In this document: positions 1-10,620 of the stretch, one piece after another
How the letters are laid out: each line of letters opens with the position of its first letter
Numbering within the stretch: the first letter of the stretch is position 1
DNA from: Psychromonas arctica DSM 14288
GTDB taxonomy: Bacteria; Pseudomonadota; Gammaproteobacteria; Enterobacterales; Psychromonadaceae
Length of the DNA stretch: 64,000 nucleotides
Assembly: GCF_000482725.1 (NCBI RefSeq)
Contig: NZ_AXWP01000030.1
Span: 23,831 to 87,830, forward strand
Direction of reading: 5' to 3'
The notes under the pieces: generated by a model
The model's input: only the letters and a program-made list of their open reading frames with translations
Told to the model about the DNA's origin: nothing
Databases searched by the model: none
Made by a program: the position numbers and the translations under genes

Positions 1-416
1 CCATGGCGATGCTAGATATTAAACCAGGACGCCCGAGCTTAAAAAAAGATACAGTCGCGCGTGGTGATGTTTCTGGATTAATTGGTATGGTTGGCCCAAC
101 GACTTCAGGATCATTTTCAATTAGTTTTGAGAGAGAATTAGCATTAAATGTATTTGAAATGATGGTTGGTGAAAAAATCGAGGATATCTCTGATGATATT
201 ACGGATATGGTGGGTGAAATCACCAACATGGTAGCAGGTGGTGCCAAGCGTCAATTGGGTGAAAAAGGCTTTGAATTTGACATGGCAACACCTATTGTTG
301 TTACCGGTGAAAACCATTCGATTAGTCATCAAGTTAATGGCTCTAAAGTATTAATGCCTTTTAAATCTGATAAAGGTAATGCCTATATCGAGATTTGTTT
401 TACCAAACCGAATTAA
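1..416 (+). CDS. cheX: CheX-like chemotaxis phosphatase (5' partial)
   Basis: The frame is open to the left edge, so the gene starts before the window. What remains is about 138 codons ending at TAA 414-416. CheX proteins are about 150-160 residues long and dephosphorylate CheY-P in the cytoplasm. The signature helix is visible as the segment DMVGEITNMVAGGAK, carrying the E-x-x-N pair that CheX and CheC use for phosphatase activity. The visible first Met is therefore internal: the usual N-terminal helix lies upstream. The gene is convergent with polA. The match rests on motif and length recognition. Confidence 0.8.
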   Translation, partial: MAMLDIKPGRPSLKKDTVARGDVSGLIGMVGPTTSGSFSISFERELALNVFEMMVGEKIEDISDDITDMVGEITNMVAGGAKRQLGEKGFEFDMATPIVVTGENHSISHQVNGSKVLMPFKSDKGNAYIEICFTKPN

Positions 417-484
417 TCCCATTCGCCTCCTTTGAGTTTACCTATGGTGTCATTCTGCACCCAAAATATACCTAAAAAATAGCC

Positions 485-521
485 AAAAAAAACCCTCAAT
501 ACACGCAACACATATTGAGGG
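485..521 (-). terminator. Intrinsic terminator of polA
   Basis: A 9-bp perfect stem CCCTCAATA / TATTGAGGG (493-501 and 513-521) with an 11-nt loop. On the minus strand it is followed by eight T residues (485-492 as A). It lies about 70 bp after the polA stop codon. Nothing comparable faces cheX. Confidence 0.85.
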
Positions 522-593
522 GAATAAGAAGAAAGCATGGACAATGTTATATCTTCATATTATTTGTCCTGTAAATTTTAATTAAGTTCAAAA

Positions 594-3392
594 TTAATGT
601 GCTTCATCCCAATTATCTCCAACATCTGCATCCGCAATTAATGGCACATCTAATGCTGCAGCGCTGGCCATAATCGCTTGGATCTCTTTTGTATACTCGG
701 TAACAAACTGCTCTTTAATAGCAAATACCAATTCATCGTGGACTTGCATTAATATTTGTACCGCACCATCCGGCTTTTGTTTCACCCACTCAGCCATTTT
801 GATCATCGCTTTTTTGATAATATCAGCTGCGGTACCTTGCATCGGTGCATTGATTGCGGCCCGCTCAGCCGCCTTCTTCAACATACCATTTTTAGCATTG
901 ATATTAGGTAACTGTAGTCGACGTCCAAAAATAGTTTCTACGTAAGCTTTTTCATTAGCAATTAGACGCGTATCTTCCATATAAGTTAATACTCCAGGGT
1001 AGCGACTAAAATAACGATCCATGTAAGTCTGTGCTTCTTGACGACCAATATTTAATTGCTTGGCTAAACCAAATGCACTCATACCGTAGATTAAACCAAA
1101 GTTAATCGCTTTAGCACTACGGCGCTGATCAACGGTCACCTCATCGACACTAACAGAGAACACTTCAGCAGCAGTTGCTTTATGGATATCTTTACCACTT
1201 GAGAAAGCGGCCAATAACCCTTCATCCTGTGATAGATGAGCCATAATACGTAACTCAATTTGGCTATAATCGGCAGCCACAATTTTGTATCCAGGTTGAG
1301 CAATAAACGCTTGGCGAATGCGGCGTCCTTCACTACTACGAATTGGAATATTTTGTAAATTTGGATCGCTTGAAGATAAACGTCCTGTGACGGTGACTGC
1401 TTGATGATAAGAAGTATGCAGACGACCGGTATCAGCATTAACCATTAACGGTAGTTTATCGGTATAAGTAGATTTTAATTTACTTAAACCACGATGCTCA
1501 ATAATCAACTTAGGCAATGGATAAGTTAAAGCTAACTCTTGAAGCACTTCTTCTGCAGTAGACGGTGCACCCTTTGGTGTTTTCTTAATAACCGGTATGT
1601 TTAACTCTTCAAACAAAATAGTTTGTAGCTGTTTCGGAGAACTTAGATTGAAAGGTTTACCTGCTTCTTCATAGGCTAATTCCTCTAACTCTAATAGACG
1701 CTTAGCAATTTCAACACTTTGTACACCAAGTAATTTACTATCAATTTCTACACCGCCTCTTTCTATCTCAGATAAGACGGTTAATAACGGCATTTCTATT
1801 TCATCTAATACCTTTAATAACTCAGGTGTTTCTTTTAATCGTGTTTGTAATTCAAGGTGTAAACGCAACGTAATATCAGCGTCTTCAGCAGCGTAAGGGG
1901 CTGCTTCTTTAATCGCAATTTGATTAAACGTAAGTTGTTTCTTACCTTTACCTGCAATATCTTCAAAGCTGATGCATTTGTGTCCTAGATATTTTAATGC
2001 CAAGGTATCCATGTCATGTTTACCAGTGCTATCTAACACATAAGATTCCAGCATCGTATCAAAAGCAATACCGCCTAATGTAATACCATGATTCAATAAT
2101 ACGCTGCGATCATATTTAAGGTTTTGTCCCACTTTTTTATATTCATCAGAACTTAATAATGGGGTTAGCAATTCAAGCGTTTCAGTTAAGTCTAATTGCG
2201 AAGGTGCATCGATATAATCATGTGCTAAAGGCAAGTATGCTGCTTCAATAATAGGAGCAGCTTCTTCCCCTACATTGGTTTGAATAGCAAAAGAAAGCCC
2301 TACAATTTTAGCTTTCATGTAATCTAAGCTAGTAGTTTCAGTATCAAAAGCAAAAACATCTGCCTGTTTTAATTTTTTAATCCACTGTAACAATTGACCT
2401 TTTGTATAAATCGTTTTGTAGCTTTCACGATCAACCATCGATTTAGCAGCTTCTATAGGTGCAATGAATTGCCCTTCTTGTGATGAAGAAGCTTTTGCTA
2501 CTAAATTATCACCCGCTAATAATGATGCTAACCAACGCTTAAACTCTAATTTTCCAAACAGCTCAATCAATTGATCTGTATCTTGCGGAGAAGGTTTGAA
2601 ATCTTCATAACCTTGCTCTAATTCAACATCTAACTTAATGGTTGCTAATTGATAAGATAAACGAGCCATAGCTTCGTTATCTTGCATCTTCTTAGCCATG
2701 GTTTTACTACCGCGAAAGCCTAAATCAGCTAACTTATCTAAATTTTCATAAATACAATCCATATCGCCAAGCCCCTGTAGCATAGCGAGAGCTGTCTTTT
2801 CACCCACACCTGGAACGCCAGGAATGTTATCGACTTTATCTCCCATTAACGCAAGGTAATCGATGATCATTTCAGGTGGAATACCAAACTTTTCTTTGAC
2901 CCCTTCAACATCCAGTACGCTATTGGTCATGGTATTAATTAAAAAGGTATGATCATCTACCAGCTGCGCCATGTCTTTATCACCAGTACTGATCAGGGTC
3001 TTAATCCCCATCTTGCTAGCTTGTAAAGCTAACGTACCGATCACATCATCGGCTTCTACGCCCGGAATAGTTAAAATAGGCAAACCCATTGCTTTTATTA
3101 CTGCGTGTAATGGCTCTATTTGACTACGCAAATCATCAGGCATGCTAGGGCGATTAGCTTTATATTCACCATACATATCATCACGGAAGGTTTTTCCTTT
3201 CGCATCAAAGACCACCACAATATGAGTCGGGCTAAATTGCTTTAATAAACTTTGCAGCATATTGACAACGCCATAAACAGCGCCGGTCGCTTCGCCTGCA
3301 GAATTAGTTAAATGTGGTGGAGAAAAGAAAGCACGGTATAAATAAGAGGACCCATCAACAAGGACAAAGGGATTTTCAGGAACTACAGCCAT
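594..3392 (-). CDS. polA: DNA polymerase I
   Basis: 932 residues, the full family length (E. coli 928). Domains in order: 5'-nuclease with the N-terminal [15 protein letters not shown] start (1 to about 300); proofreading 3'-5' exonuclease with the catalytic D350-x-E352 pair in FDTETTSLD; polymerase with motif A (DYSQIELRI), motif B ([14 protein letters not shown]) and motif C (VHDEL). All catalytic residues I looked for are present, so it should be active in Okazaki fragment processing and repair synthesis. It is transcribed alone: its own terminator follows it, and about 380 bp separate its start from the end of the next minus-strand gene. Confidence 0.98.
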   Translation of the reverse strand: MAVVPENPFVLVDGSSYLYRAFFSPPHLTNSAGEATGAVYGVVNMLQSLLKQFSPTHIVVVFDAKGKTFRDDMYGEYKANRPSMPDDLRSQIEPLHAVIKAMGLPILTIPGVEADDVIGTLALQASKMGIKTLISTGDKDMAQLVDDHTFLINTMTNSVLDVEGVKEKFGIPPEMIIDYLALMGDKVDNIPGVPGVGEKTALAMLQGLGDMDCIYENLDKLADLGFRGSKTMAKKMQDNEAMARLSYQLATIKLDVELEQGYEDFKPSPQDTDQLIELFGKLEFKRWLASLLAGDNLVAKASSSQEGQFIAPIEAAKSMVDRESYKTIYTKGQLLQWIKKLKQADVFAFDTETTSLDYMKAKIVGLSFAIQTNVGEEAAPIIEAAYLPLAHDYIDAPSQLDLTETLELLTPLLSSDEYKKVGQNLKYDRSVLLNHGITLGGIAFDTMLESYVLDSTGKHDMDTLALKYLGHKCISFEDIAGKGKKQLTFNQIAIKEAAPYAAEDADITLRLHLELQTRLKETPELLKVLDEIEMPLLTVLSEIERGGVEIDSKLLGVQSVEIAKRLLELEELAYEEAGKPFNLSSPKQLQTILFEELNIPVIKKTPKGAPSTAEEVLQELALTYPLPKLIIEHRGLSKLKSTYTDKLPLMVNADTGRLHTSYHQAVTVTGRLSSSDPNLQNIPIRSSEGRRIRQAFIAQPGYKIVAADYSQIELRIMAHLSQDEGLLAAFSSGKDIHKATAAEVFSVSVDEVTVDQRRSAKAINFGLIYGMSAFGLAKQLNIGRQEAQTYMDRYFSRYPGVLTYMEDTRLIANEKAYVETIFGRRLQLPNINAKNGMLKKAAERAAINAPMQGTAADIIKKAMIKMAEWVKQKPDGAVQILMQVHDELVFAIKEQFVTEYTKEIQAIMASAAALDVPLIADADVGDNWDEAH

Positions 3393-3604
3393 AGATTAAC
3401 TACCAATCAGATAAAATTGTTACCTAGTATACCTACACGACATAAAATAGTGATCACGTTTTATTATATTGTCATCGACAAACGGCAAGTTATTAAAAAA
3501 GGCAAAGTAAAAAGTGCTAACCAATAGTAGAAATTAGCTATTAATTATCACCTACTAATAGGTATTAGCGGAAAATAAACATTTACTTTCAACATGGAAC
3601 AATC

Positions 3605-3613
3605 TGTGGATAA
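3605..3613 (-). other. Single perfect DnaA-box 9-mer in the polA upstream region
   Basis: TGTGGATAA on the plus strand is TTATCCACA on the minus strand, the consensus high-affinity DnaA box. It sits about 215 bp upstream of polA. There is only one in this gap, and the same 9-mer also occurs inside glpK near 15675, so chance is quite possible. The rest of the 3393-3772 gap holds the terminator listed next and presumably the polA promoter, with no other gene. Confidence 0.3.
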
Positions 3614-3703
3614 CTCTGTTAATGAATTTGTTGAAAATTTGAGGTAGCACAAAACATTGAAATTAAACTTTATCTTTCAAGTAGATAGAGGTGAAATAAA
3701 AAT

Positions 3704-3739
3704 GAAAAATGCACATTCAACAATTTATTGAATGTGCAT
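3704..3739 (-). terminator. Intrinsic terminator of the acyltransferase gene
   Basis: A 12-bp perfect stem (3709-3720 with 3728-3739, core GCACATTCAA / TTGAATGTGC) and a 7-nt loop. On the minus strand it is followed by TTTTTC. It lies 33 bp after the stop codon of the gene at 3773. Confidence 0.85.
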
Positions 3740-3772
3740 AACAAATAGAGTAAATCAGTTATTTAGTGGCAA

Positions 3773-4882
3773 TTAGCTTGTGTAATGCCCTACAGGGTTT
3801 GCGTACATTTTTAATACGGTATCCTGCAACTCTGGTTTTATCGCTTGAATACGAGCCTTAAAGGCAGCAATTTCTTCTGCAGGAATATTATCAACATCTT
3901 GCTCGGCAGCTATCAAATTAGAAGGGTGTAAAAAGTAGTTCTGATAAATTTGAGCATCAATCTCTTCTGCTACTTGATCTGCATTTTCAAACTCACTTTG
4001 CAAAGGAGTACCGAATGAAACATGTACATGACCTTTTTGCCCTATAATACCGCTAACAATACTCTCGATATCTTCAAATTCAGTTTTTTTGTATTCTCCA
4101 AACTCTGCTTTTTCATATAACTCACGTGCTTTTTGTTGATCGCAGGGATCTAGCTCGTAAGAAACAGCAACGGGAACAATATTTAAAGAATTAATATATT
4201 CAGCAAAAGGTATTTTTTGTTTTTTACCATTCACATAAAACATTTTAATAATTGCAGGATCTGTTTTGTCAAAGCCATCCTTTGCACGTCCCTCTTTTTG
4301 TGCAATCCAAATACTGCTGTCTTGTTTTAGGGAATTACAAATATAATCTGATAAATGCGATAAGGATTTCATCATTTCACGCACGCCAACCACGGAACGT
4401 TTCACAATAAAGCTTTTATTCATACGCATTAAATCTGAAACAAATGGTTTACTAAGTAAATTATCACCTATCGCAATACGTACTGTTTTAAAATCCTCTG
4501 AATACAAAGCCCAGTTAACAAAAGAAGGGTCCATGGCAATATCACGATGATTGGACACAAACAAATAATTTTTAGTCGCATCTAAATTTTCTAATCCAGA
4601 ATAAGTGAAATTAGTCGTGGTTGAGTCAATCATGCGCTGTACATAACGTCCCATGATCTTTTGCATTTGATCAATACTATTAATTTTTCGCCATTTATAC
4701 AGTAAATATTGTCGCACTAAGGGTTTAAGCGCAAAACCCAAATATTTTGATAGCTTAGGAAAACGAAAACTTAATATCGCATCAATAAACTCTTCGCTAT
4801 TAATGACACGCTTGATCGCGGGTTGTATCTCTTGGTCATTATATGGGCGAATATCACTAAACTTATCGATGTTACTTGGCAT
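3773..4882 (-). CDS. Glycerol acyltransferase-like (PlsC/PlsB superfamily) protein
   Basis: 369 residues. The acyltransferase block is visible: SNHRDIAMDPSFVNW (about 115-130) is the substrate-histidine motif, followed by FIVKRSVVGVREM and by QKEGRAKDG, the counterpart of the FPEGTRS glycerophosphate-binding motif. The His-to-Asp spacing is five residues rather than the usual four (HX4D), with an extra Asp at +2. That suggests a distinct subgroup and not classic PlsC. The role is presumably transfer of acyl chains to a glycerol-phosphate type acceptor at the inner membrane. In E. coli a different acyltransferase gene (yihG) also neighbours polA. The exact substrate cannot be read from the sequence. 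Confidence 0.75.
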   Translation of the reverse strand: MPSNIDKFSDIRPYNDQEIQPAIKRVINSEEFIDAILSFRFPKLSKYLGFALKPLVRQYLLYKWRKINSIDQMQKIMGRYVQRMIDSTTTNFTYSGLENLDATKNYLFVSNHRDIAMDPSFVNWALYSEDFKTVRIAIGDNLLSKPFVSDLMRMNKSFIVKRSVVGVREMMKSLSHLSDYICNSLKQDSSIWIAQKEGRAKDGFDKTDPAIIKMFYVNGKKQKIPFAEYINSLNIVPVAVSYELDPCDQQKARELYEKAEFGEYKKTEFEDIESIVSGIIGQKGHVHVSFGTPLQSEFENADQVAEEIDAQIYQNYFLHPSNLIAAEQDVDNIPAEEIAAFKARIQAIKPELQDTVLKMYANPVGHYTS

Positions 4883-4955
4883 GTTTTAATTCTCTATAAA
4901 ATGGATGACGTATTTTACACGATTTTGGCTATTTCAGCGAGCATATTTCAAACAT

Positions 4956-6140
4956 CTACCAGTCGGGTTTAAATCGAAATAACTCTTGTTTAGACAAGAG
5001 TTTAAAAGTTGCTTTATCAATGTGAGCGGTCTTAAAATAACTCGCTAACCATTCATCTTTGAATAAACGAGCTGCGCGTAATTGCTCATATTTTGCAAAA
5101 TAAACGGCTTTGGATAGAATTTGTCCCAACACAGAACGAGAGTCAAAATCGATATTTTTTACTTCTTCAGATAATGCAGTAACTAAATGAGGAAAGTCCT
5201 TGGAGAATACTGGAGTCGCAAGCGTAACGCTCATCATTAGATCTGATTTAGTGATCAATAACGCCTGCAATGAAGCAAGATCAGACTTAAGGTCATGAAA
5301 AAAGTCATGGCGCATGCTTTCACCTTGTTCACGAGCTTCTAAAATCAAGCGCGAGCGGACATTTTCAAATGAGGCTAGGTATTGATGAAAAGCGGCAGTA
5401 TAAGCAAAATTGAGCATCGCAGATAACATCTGCCCTTCATAGGGATGACGGTATCCCGCCTCTAACATTAACGAAGTACAAGCTTGACCTAAGGTCAATT
5501 GATAGCGCCACAGCTTTTTAGTAAACAAACGATTATGCTGATTATAAATATTAATACGATGTTTAAACATCAATGCTGGAATTAAATAACGCAATCCATT
5601 AGTACCGATCATACCAACAGCGGTTTGCACATCATGAACAATACGTTTTTGTCTGCCTAATAAAGCCATAAAATCTTCACTCGAAACAAGACCAATCACA
5701 TGATTACGCGCATATGGATTTAAGTCTAATAACTCAGCTAAGACTGAATAACGTGTCTCTTTAGCAATCAGCGCCGTTAGTAAATCAACACATTGTTGAT
5801 GCATTTGTAGGTGTTCACACAATACACGTTGAGTATCCTTTAGCTTTTCATCAATAGTGGTTAATAGTAATTGCTGAAAATCACGGACTAATAACGCCTC
5901 ACGCCTTTGTTGTAATTTTTTTTCCTCTAAAACACGCATTTTACGTTCTTTTTCAACGCTTAATAGAGTACGCTGATGCCAACCACTTTGCTGATTAGGA
6001 TCGCTATTTTGTGGATCTATTTCTTGTTCATTTAGACCATCATTATAGTCTTCTTCTTTATAGACTTTACTTTTGCCGACTAAGAAGCGAAGAAATAACT
6101 GATCGGTATCTGTTGCTGCAGAGAGTACTTTATTTACCAT
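4956..6140 (-). CDS. HDOD-domain signalling protein
   Basis: About 394 residues. The N-terminal 110 residues are polar and charged, with a likely coiled coil (SVEKERKMRVLEEKKLQQRR). The rest resembles an HDOD domain: a helical repeat leading to AVGMIGTNGLRYLIPAL, the conserved HDOD element (compare SLLGLNGLR). HDOD proteins are non-enzymatic relatives of HD phosphohydrolases that scaffold signalling. The start was moved one codon in, to the ATG at 6138-6140, because the preceding codon is TTG. It lies 62 bp after fre in the same direction, behind a hairpin. Confidence 0.65.
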   Translation of the reverse strand: MVNKVLSAATDTDQLFLRFLVGKSKVYKEEDYNDGLNEQEIDPQNSDPNQQSGWHQRTLLSVEKERKMRVLEEKKLQQRREALLVRDFQQLLLTTIDEKLKDTQRVLCEHLQMHQQCVDLLTALIAKETRYSVLAELLDLNPYARNHVIGLVSSEDFMALLGRQKRIVHDVQTAVGMIGTNGLRYLIPALMFKHRINIYNQHNRLFTKKLWRYQLTLGQACTSLMLEAGYRHPYEGQMLSAMLNFAYTAAFHQYLASFENVRSRLILEAREQGESMRHDFFHDLKSDLASLQALLITKSDLMMSVTLATPVFSKDFPHLVTALSEEVKNIDFDSRSVLGQILSKAVYFAKYEQLRAARLFKDEWLASYFKTAHIDKATFKLLSKQELFRFKPDW

Positions 6141-6171
6141 CAAACGATTGAAATCCAGTAGTAGCTATTAC

Positions 6172-6197
6172 CAAGTGATAACAAATGTTACCACTTG
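6172..6197 (-). terminator. Stem-loop after fre
   Basis: An 11-bp stem, CAAGTG-x-TAAC / GTTA-x-CACTTG, with the mismatch position a G-T wobble on the minus strand and a 4-nt AAAT loop. It starts 9 bp past the fre stop. No T-run follows, so it may be a weak terminator or an mRNA 3'-end protector. Confidence 0.45.
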
Positions 6198-6205
6198 AAA
6201 GAATA

Positions 6206-6901
6206 TTAAATGAATGCAAATGCATCGCCATAGATATGGTCGATTAGCGCCCCTTTTTTAATAAAATCTTCACGGGCTACTTTAGCCATTTCGAAACGAC
6301 CAACAATATAAATATCAAACTCAGATAAATCATTAAACTCATCTAATACGGCTTGATGAACGTAACCATGTTTACCTTGCCAATGTATTTCAGGTAGCTC
6401 AACAACGGGATGAAAATGAATATTTTGATGTTCGACAGACCAGCTTTTGGCTTGTTCTTCAAAATAGAAATGCGAATACTCTTTAACACCCCAATATAAA
6501 TAAACAGGATTCTGTAGATCTGACTCTACAATTTGTTCAAGCAATGATTTCACATAAGAAAAGCCAGTTCCCCCTGCCATTAAAATAATTGGACGAGGTG
6601 ATGATTCACGCAGATAAGCATCACCATTAGCAATTTCAACTTCAATTGACTCACCCGATTGCATTTTCTCAACAACTTGCATTGCATATTTATTATCTTC
6701 GGTGGCACCAATATGTAACTCAATTAAATCACTTGAAGGTGTATTTGCAATTGAGAAATGGCGTTTATCGCCTTCTCCCATTACCACAGAAACATATTGA
6801 CCCGCTTTAAAAGGTGCACTGCTGGTTGGCGCTAAAAACACACGATATAAAAACGCATTTAACTTCTCAATTGAAGCAACATTACAAGTAATTTGTGGCA
6901 T
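6206..6901 (-). CDS. fre: NAD(P)H-flavin reductase
   Basis: 231 residues, the length of E. coli Fre (233). The FAD/FMN-binding barrel (1-100) carries the R-x-F-S flavin motif (RHFSIANTPS). The NAD(P)H domain carries ILMAGGTGFSYVKSLLE. The protein ends in YGDAFAFI, close to the Fre/LuxG ending. It reduces free flavins with NAD(P)H in the cytoplasm. It follows ubiD by 117 bp on the same strand, the same pair and order as in E. coli. Confidence 0.93.
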   Translation of the reverse strand: MPQITCNVASIEKLNAFLYRVFLAPTSSAPFKAGQYVSVVMGEGDKRHFSIANTPSSDLIELHIGATEDNKYAMQVVEKMQSGESIEVEIANGDAYLRESSPRPIILMAGGTGFSYVKSLLEQIVESDLQNPVYLYWGVKEYSHFYFEEQAKSWSVEHQNIHFHPVVELPEIHWQGKHGYVHQAVLDEFNDLSEFDIYIVGRFEMAKVAREDFIKKGALIDHIYGDAFAFI

Positions 6902-7018
6902 TAATTTCTCTTTTAATTGTGTTGGCGGTAATGATTATTTGGATCATGATAGCTGACCATATCATTAACATTTAATCAACTATCTATCCTTGTGATCATT
7001 CAAGATATAATGAGTATA

Positions 7019-8488
7019 TTATGACAAAATATCCAACTCATTCCAAAGATCATCTATTTTTTCTTTTACTGCTTCATCCATCACAATAGGCGTTCCCCAT
7101 TCGCGGGTGGTTTCACCGGGCCATTTGTTAGTTGCATCCAACCCCATTTTTGAGCCTAAGCCAGATACTGGAGAAGCAAAATCTAAATAGTCGATAGGTG
7201 TGTTATCAATTAATGTGGTATCACGGCTTGGATCCATTCGTGTAGTCACTGCCCACATAACATCATTCCAATCTCGAACATTAACATCATCATCACATAC
7301 AATAATAAATTTAGTGTACATAAACTGGCGTAAGAAAGACCAAATACCTAACATCACTCGCTTGGCATGCCCTGGGTAACTTTTCTTCATCGATACTACT
7401 GCCATTCGGTACGAACAACCTTCTGGCGGTAAATAGAAATCAACGATTTCAGGAAATTGTTTTTTAATAATAGGCACAAATACTTCATTTAATGCCACAC
7501 CAAGAATCGCAGGTTCATCGGGTGGACGCCCAGTATAAGTACTGTGATAAATAGGGTCTTTTCTAGTCGTAACATGGGTTACTGTCATCACTTGAAAATC
7601 ATCAACTTCATTATAATAACCGGTATGGTCACCATAGGGCCCTTCAGGTGCTTCTTCACCTGGCATCAAATAACCTTCCAAAATCATTTCAGCCGTAGCG
7701 GGCACATCTAAATCATTGCTTAAACAACTGGCGACTTTAGTACGTGAACCACGTAACAAGCCAGCAAAAGCATATTCAGACAAGGTATCAGGAACAGGGG
7801 TCACTGCACCTAAAATAGTAGCAGGATCAGCGCCTAAAGCGACACTTACAGGGAAAGGTTTACCAGGATTTGCTTCTTGCCACTCACGAAAGTCAATCGC
7901 ACCACCACGATGTGATAACCAACGCATGATAATTTTATTTTTAGAGATCAACTGCTGACGATAAATACCTAGGTTTTGGCGTTTTTTATACGGTCCTCTA
8001 GTAATTGTTAACCCCCAAGTAATTAACGGAGCAACATCACCAGGCCAACATTTCATAATAGGTAATTTAGTTAAATCGACGTCGTCACCTTCCATAACAA
8101 CTTCTTGGCAAGCAGGTGAACTTACCTTTTTGGTGGGCATATTTAAAACTTGTTTGAAAATAGGCAGTTTTTCCCACATTGCCTTTAAGCCTTTAGGTGG
8201 CTCAGGTTCTTTTAAATAAGCAAGCCATTCACCGACTTCACGCAATTCACTCACTTTTTCTTTACCCATTGCTAATGCAACGCGTTCAGTAGTACCAAAG
8301 AGATTAGTTAATACGGGTGTTGTATAACCTTTAGGGTTTTCAAACAACAAGGCAGGTCCGCCAGCACGTAGCGTACGGTCGGATATTTCAGTCATTTCTA
8401 AATTCGGGTCTATTTCTTGGCTAATACGCTTTAATAGCCCTTTTTCTTCTAGTTGATTTAAAAAATCACGCAAATCATCAAACTTCAT
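7019..8488 (-). CDS. ubiD: 4-hydroxy-3-polyprenylbenzoate decarboxylase
   Basis: 489 residues from the chosen start (E. coli 497). UbiD family features: ending in the DYLDFASP...[17 protein letters not shown] region, the [11 protein letters not shown] loop, and the [19 protein letters not shown]-terminus. It decarboxylates 3-polyprenyl-4-hydroxybenzoate in ubiquinone synthesis, using prenylated FMN. An in-frame ATG 16 codons further upstream exists, but the ATG at 8486-8488 is preceded by AGCAGGTGAAT, a good ribosome binding site, and gives the usual [10 protein letters not shown] start. Rho lies upstream but is separated by a terminator. Confidence 0.95.
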   Translation of the reverse strand: MKFDDLRDFLNQLEEKGLLKRISQEIDPNLEMTEISDRTLRAGGPALLFENPKGYTTPVLTNLFGTTERVALAMGKEKVSELREVGEWLAYLKEPEPPKGLKAMWEKLPIFKQVLNMPTKKVSSPACQEVVMEGDDVDLTKLPIMKCWPGDVAPLITWGLTITRGPYKKRQNLGIYRQQLISKNKIIMRWLSHRGGAIDFREWQEANPGKPFPVSVALGADPATILGAVTPVPDTLSEYAFAGLLRGSRTKVASCLSNDLDVPATAEMILEGYLMPGEEAPEGPYGDHTGYYNEVDDFQVMTVTHVTTRKDPIYHSTYTGRPPDEPAILGVALNEVFVPIIKKQFPEIVDFYLPPEGCSYRMAVVSMKKSYPGHAKRVMLGIWSFLRQFMYTKFIIVCDDDVNVRDWNDVMWAVTTRMDPSRDTTLIDNTPIDYLDFASPVSGLGSKMGLDATNKWPGETTREWGTPIVMDEAVKEKIDDLWNELDILS

Positions 8489-8686
8489 ATTCACCTGCTT
8501 ATTATATTGAACGGTTAATCTTGTTATGTGGGTCATTATCTAAGATTAATACGGAAGATAGTCAATAACTGATCAAGTTTACTGATAAAAATGAGTAATG
8601 TCTTAATTGAATGAAAGCATAATCATAATTCCACTCAGTAACTTATCAAGTTTGGGGTGATCAGTGTCCAAGATAAAATTTAAAGT

Positions 8687-8712
8687 AAAAAAAACGCTAC
8701 CTAAGTAGCGTT
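8687..8712 (-). terminator. Intrinsic terminator of rho
   Basis: An 8-bp stem AACGCTAC / GTAGCGTT with a 4-nt loop, and an eight-T tract on the minus strand. It lies 23 bp after the rho stop codon. Confidence 0.9.
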
Positions 8713-8735
8713 ATTATTCAATAAAACAAAATCAA

Positions 8736-10004
8736 TTATTTTGCTTTTTGATTTTTCATTGCATCAAAGAAGCTATCATTGGTTTTACTCAATCCTAACT
8801 TATCGATCATGAATTCAGTTGCGCCAATTTCACCCATAGGATGAACAATCTTACGCAGGATCCACATACGCTGTAACTCGTCAGACTTAGTCAATAACTC
8901 TTCACGACGAGTGCCAGAGCGAGTGATATCAATCGCAGGATAAACACGTTTTTCAGCTAATTTACGGTTTAGATGAATCTCTGAGTTACCTGTACCTTTA
9001 AATTCTTCATAGATAACTTCATCCATTTTAGAACCCGTATCAATAAGTGCAGTAGCAAGGATAGTTAAACTACCGCCTTCTTCTACATTACGAGCGGCAC
9101 CAAAGAAACGCTTAGGGCGATGTAATGCATTGGCATCAACACCACCTGTTAGTACTTTACCAGAACTCGGAATAACGGTGTTATAAGCACGTGCGAGACG
9201 TGTAATTGAATCCAGCAGAATAACCACGTCTTTTTTATGTTCAACAAGACGTTTCGCTTTTTCGATAACCATTTCCGCAACTTGAACGTGTCGGCTAGCA
9301 GGCTCATCAAATGTTGATGCTACTACTTCACCACGTACTAAGCGACGCATTTCAGTTACTTCTTCAGGACGCTCATCGATTAATAAAACAATCAATTCAG
9401 CTTCAGGATAATTAATTGAAATACTTTGCGCGATATTTTGTAGCAACATTGTTTTACCGGCTTTTGGCGGTGCAACAATCAAACCACGTTGACCTTTACC
9501 AATCGGTGAAACTAAATCTAGAATACGTGCTGTAATATCTTCAGTACTACCACTACCATTCTCTAAACGGAAACGCTCATCAGGATGGATAGGAGTTAAG
9601 TTTTCAAATAAGATTTTATTGCGGGAGCTTTCTGGTTTGTCGAAATTAACTTGCATAATTTTCAGCAATGCAAAATAACGTTCGCCTTCTTTAGGCGGTC
9701 TTATTTTACCTTCAACACTGTCACCAGTTCGCAAGTTGAAACGACGAATTTGGCTAGGGGAAATATAGATATCATCTGGGCCAGCTAGATAAGAACTATC
9801 CGAGCTACGTAAAAAGCCAAAACCATCTTGTAAGATTTCTAAAACACCAGCACCGAAAATATCAGCACCACTTTTAGCATGGGCTTTTAATATTGCGAAG
9901 ATAATATCTTGTTTTCTAAGACGGGCTAAATTTTCAAGCCCCATCGAACTTCCGAGCTCAACAAGCTGGGAAACGGGAGTATTTTTTAATTCGGTTAGAT
10001 TCAT
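8736..10004 (-). CDS. rho: Transcription termination factor Rho
   Basis: 422 residues (E. coli 419). The N-terminal helical domain begins [18 protein letters not shown]. The cold-shock-like RNA-binding domain has [20 protein letters not shown] (about 60-80). The RecA-like ATPase has Walker [12 protein letters not shown], followed by [13 protein letters not shown], the Q-loop and [12 protein letters not shown]. It is a hexameric RNA helicase that ends transcription. The order trxA then rho on one strand matches E. coli. Rho is classically autoregulated in its leader; see the small ORF at 10030-10080. Confidence 0.98.
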   Translation of the reverse strand: MNLTELKNTPVSQLVELGSSMGLENLARLRKQDIIFAILKAHAKSGADIFGAGVLEILQDGFGFLRSSDSSYLAGPDDIYISPSQIRRFNLRTGDSVEGKIRPPKEGERYFALLKIMQVNFDKPESSRNKILFENLTPIHPDERFRLENGSGSTEDITARILDLVSPIGKGQRGLIVAPPKAGKTMLLQNIAQSISINYPEAELIVLLIDERPEEVTEMRRLVRGEVVASTFDEPASRHVQVAEMVIEKAKRLVEHKKDVVILLDSITRLARAYNTVIPSSGKVLTGGVDANALHRPKRFFGAARNVEEGGSLTILATALIDTGSKMDEVIYEEFKGTGNSEIHLNRKLAEKRVYPAIDITRSGTRREELLTKSDELQRMWILRKIVHPMGEIGATEFMIDKLGLSKTNDSFFDAMKNQKAK

Positions 10005-10029
10005 AATTCTTTTGATGTTTTAATATGGA

Positions 10030-10080
10030 TTAATTGGGTAGATAACGTGTATTTGGATAGCGTAAAAATGAATTGCTCAT
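10030..10080 (-). CDS. Possible rho leader peptide ORF (16 aa)
   Basis: An ATG-to-TAA ORF in the rho leader that encodes MSNSFLRYPNTRYLPN and ends 25 bp before the rho start. The sequence shows no strong ribosome binding site (CGCTCAAATT precedes the ATG). E. coli also has a small rhoL reading frame in this gap, but I see no clear similarity to it. It could be a real leader peptide or chance. Confidence 0.28.
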   Translation of the reverse strand: MSNSFLRYPNTRYLPN

Positions 10081-10119
10081 AATTTGAGCGTAAAGGTAGC
10101 ATTAATAATTGGAACTGTC

Positions 10120-10159
10120 CAGAATGAAGATTAAGCTAGATTAACTTAACCTCATTCTG
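10120..10159 (-). terminator. Stem-loop between trxA and rho
   Basis: CAGAATGA (10120-10127) pairs with TCATTCTG (10152-10159). A second inner pairing (TTAAG / CTTAA) extends the stem. It begins about 10 bp after the trxA stop. No T-tract follows, so it may be a partial terminator, a Rho-dependent pause site or a processing structure. Confidence 0.4.
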
Positions 10160-10169
10160 AGAAGAATAT

Positions 10170-10496
10170 TTAAACGTTAGCGTCTAAAAACTCTGTAAGT
10201 TGTGATTTAGAAAGTGCGCCAACTTTAGTTGCTGCAACTTTTCCATCTTTAAATAATAATAAAGTTGGGATACCACGAATACCAAATTTTGGTGGAGTTT
10301 CGCTGTTTTGGTCAATGTTTAATTTACCAACAGTTACTTTACCTGCATATTCAACAGCGACTTCACTTAAAATTGGTGCAATCATTTTACAAGGACCACA
10401 CCACTCAGCCCAAAAGTCCACTAAAACAGGACCAGCTGCATTTACAACGTCAGTGTCAAAACTTGCATCACTTAAAGTTACGATATTTTCGCTCAT
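10170..10496 (-). CDS. trxA: Thioredoxin 1
   Basis: 108 residues. The active site WCGPCK is in [17 protein letters not shown], and the cis-proline loop is RGIPTLLLF. It is a cytoplasmic disulfide reductase and protein partner, for example for ribonucleotide reductase. The start has a clear ribosome binding site (CTGGAGAT). It is divergent from rhlB and followed by rho, as in E. coli. Confidence 0.97.
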   Translation of the reverse strand: MSENIVTLSDASFDTDVVNAAGPVLVDFWAEWCGPCKMIAPILSEVAVEYAGKVTVGKLNIDQNSETPPKFGIRGIPTLLLFKDGKVAATKVGALSKSQLTEFLDANV

Positions 10497-10620
10497 TTTT
10501 ATCTCCAGAAAAGATTTACTAGTAGAAAGTTATTATAACATGCTCACTGGTAAAATATATTTTTTGATATTTGAATCGATCTCAATATTTATTGCAAGTA
10601 TAAACTGCTATGCTCTGCAA

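Noticed and set aside
3605..3613. Replication origin suggested by a DnaA box
   Set aside because: A single box with no AT-rich unwinding element or dnaA/gidA context.
8489..8536. Sixteen extra codons before ubiD
   Set aside because: The ATG at 8488 has the ribosome binding site and the conserved UbiD N-terminus.
10315..10620. N-terminal extension of the rhlB reading frame
   Set aside because: It lies over trxA on the other strand and has no RhlB homology. [14 protein letters not shown] at 10621 is colinear with E. coli RhlB.
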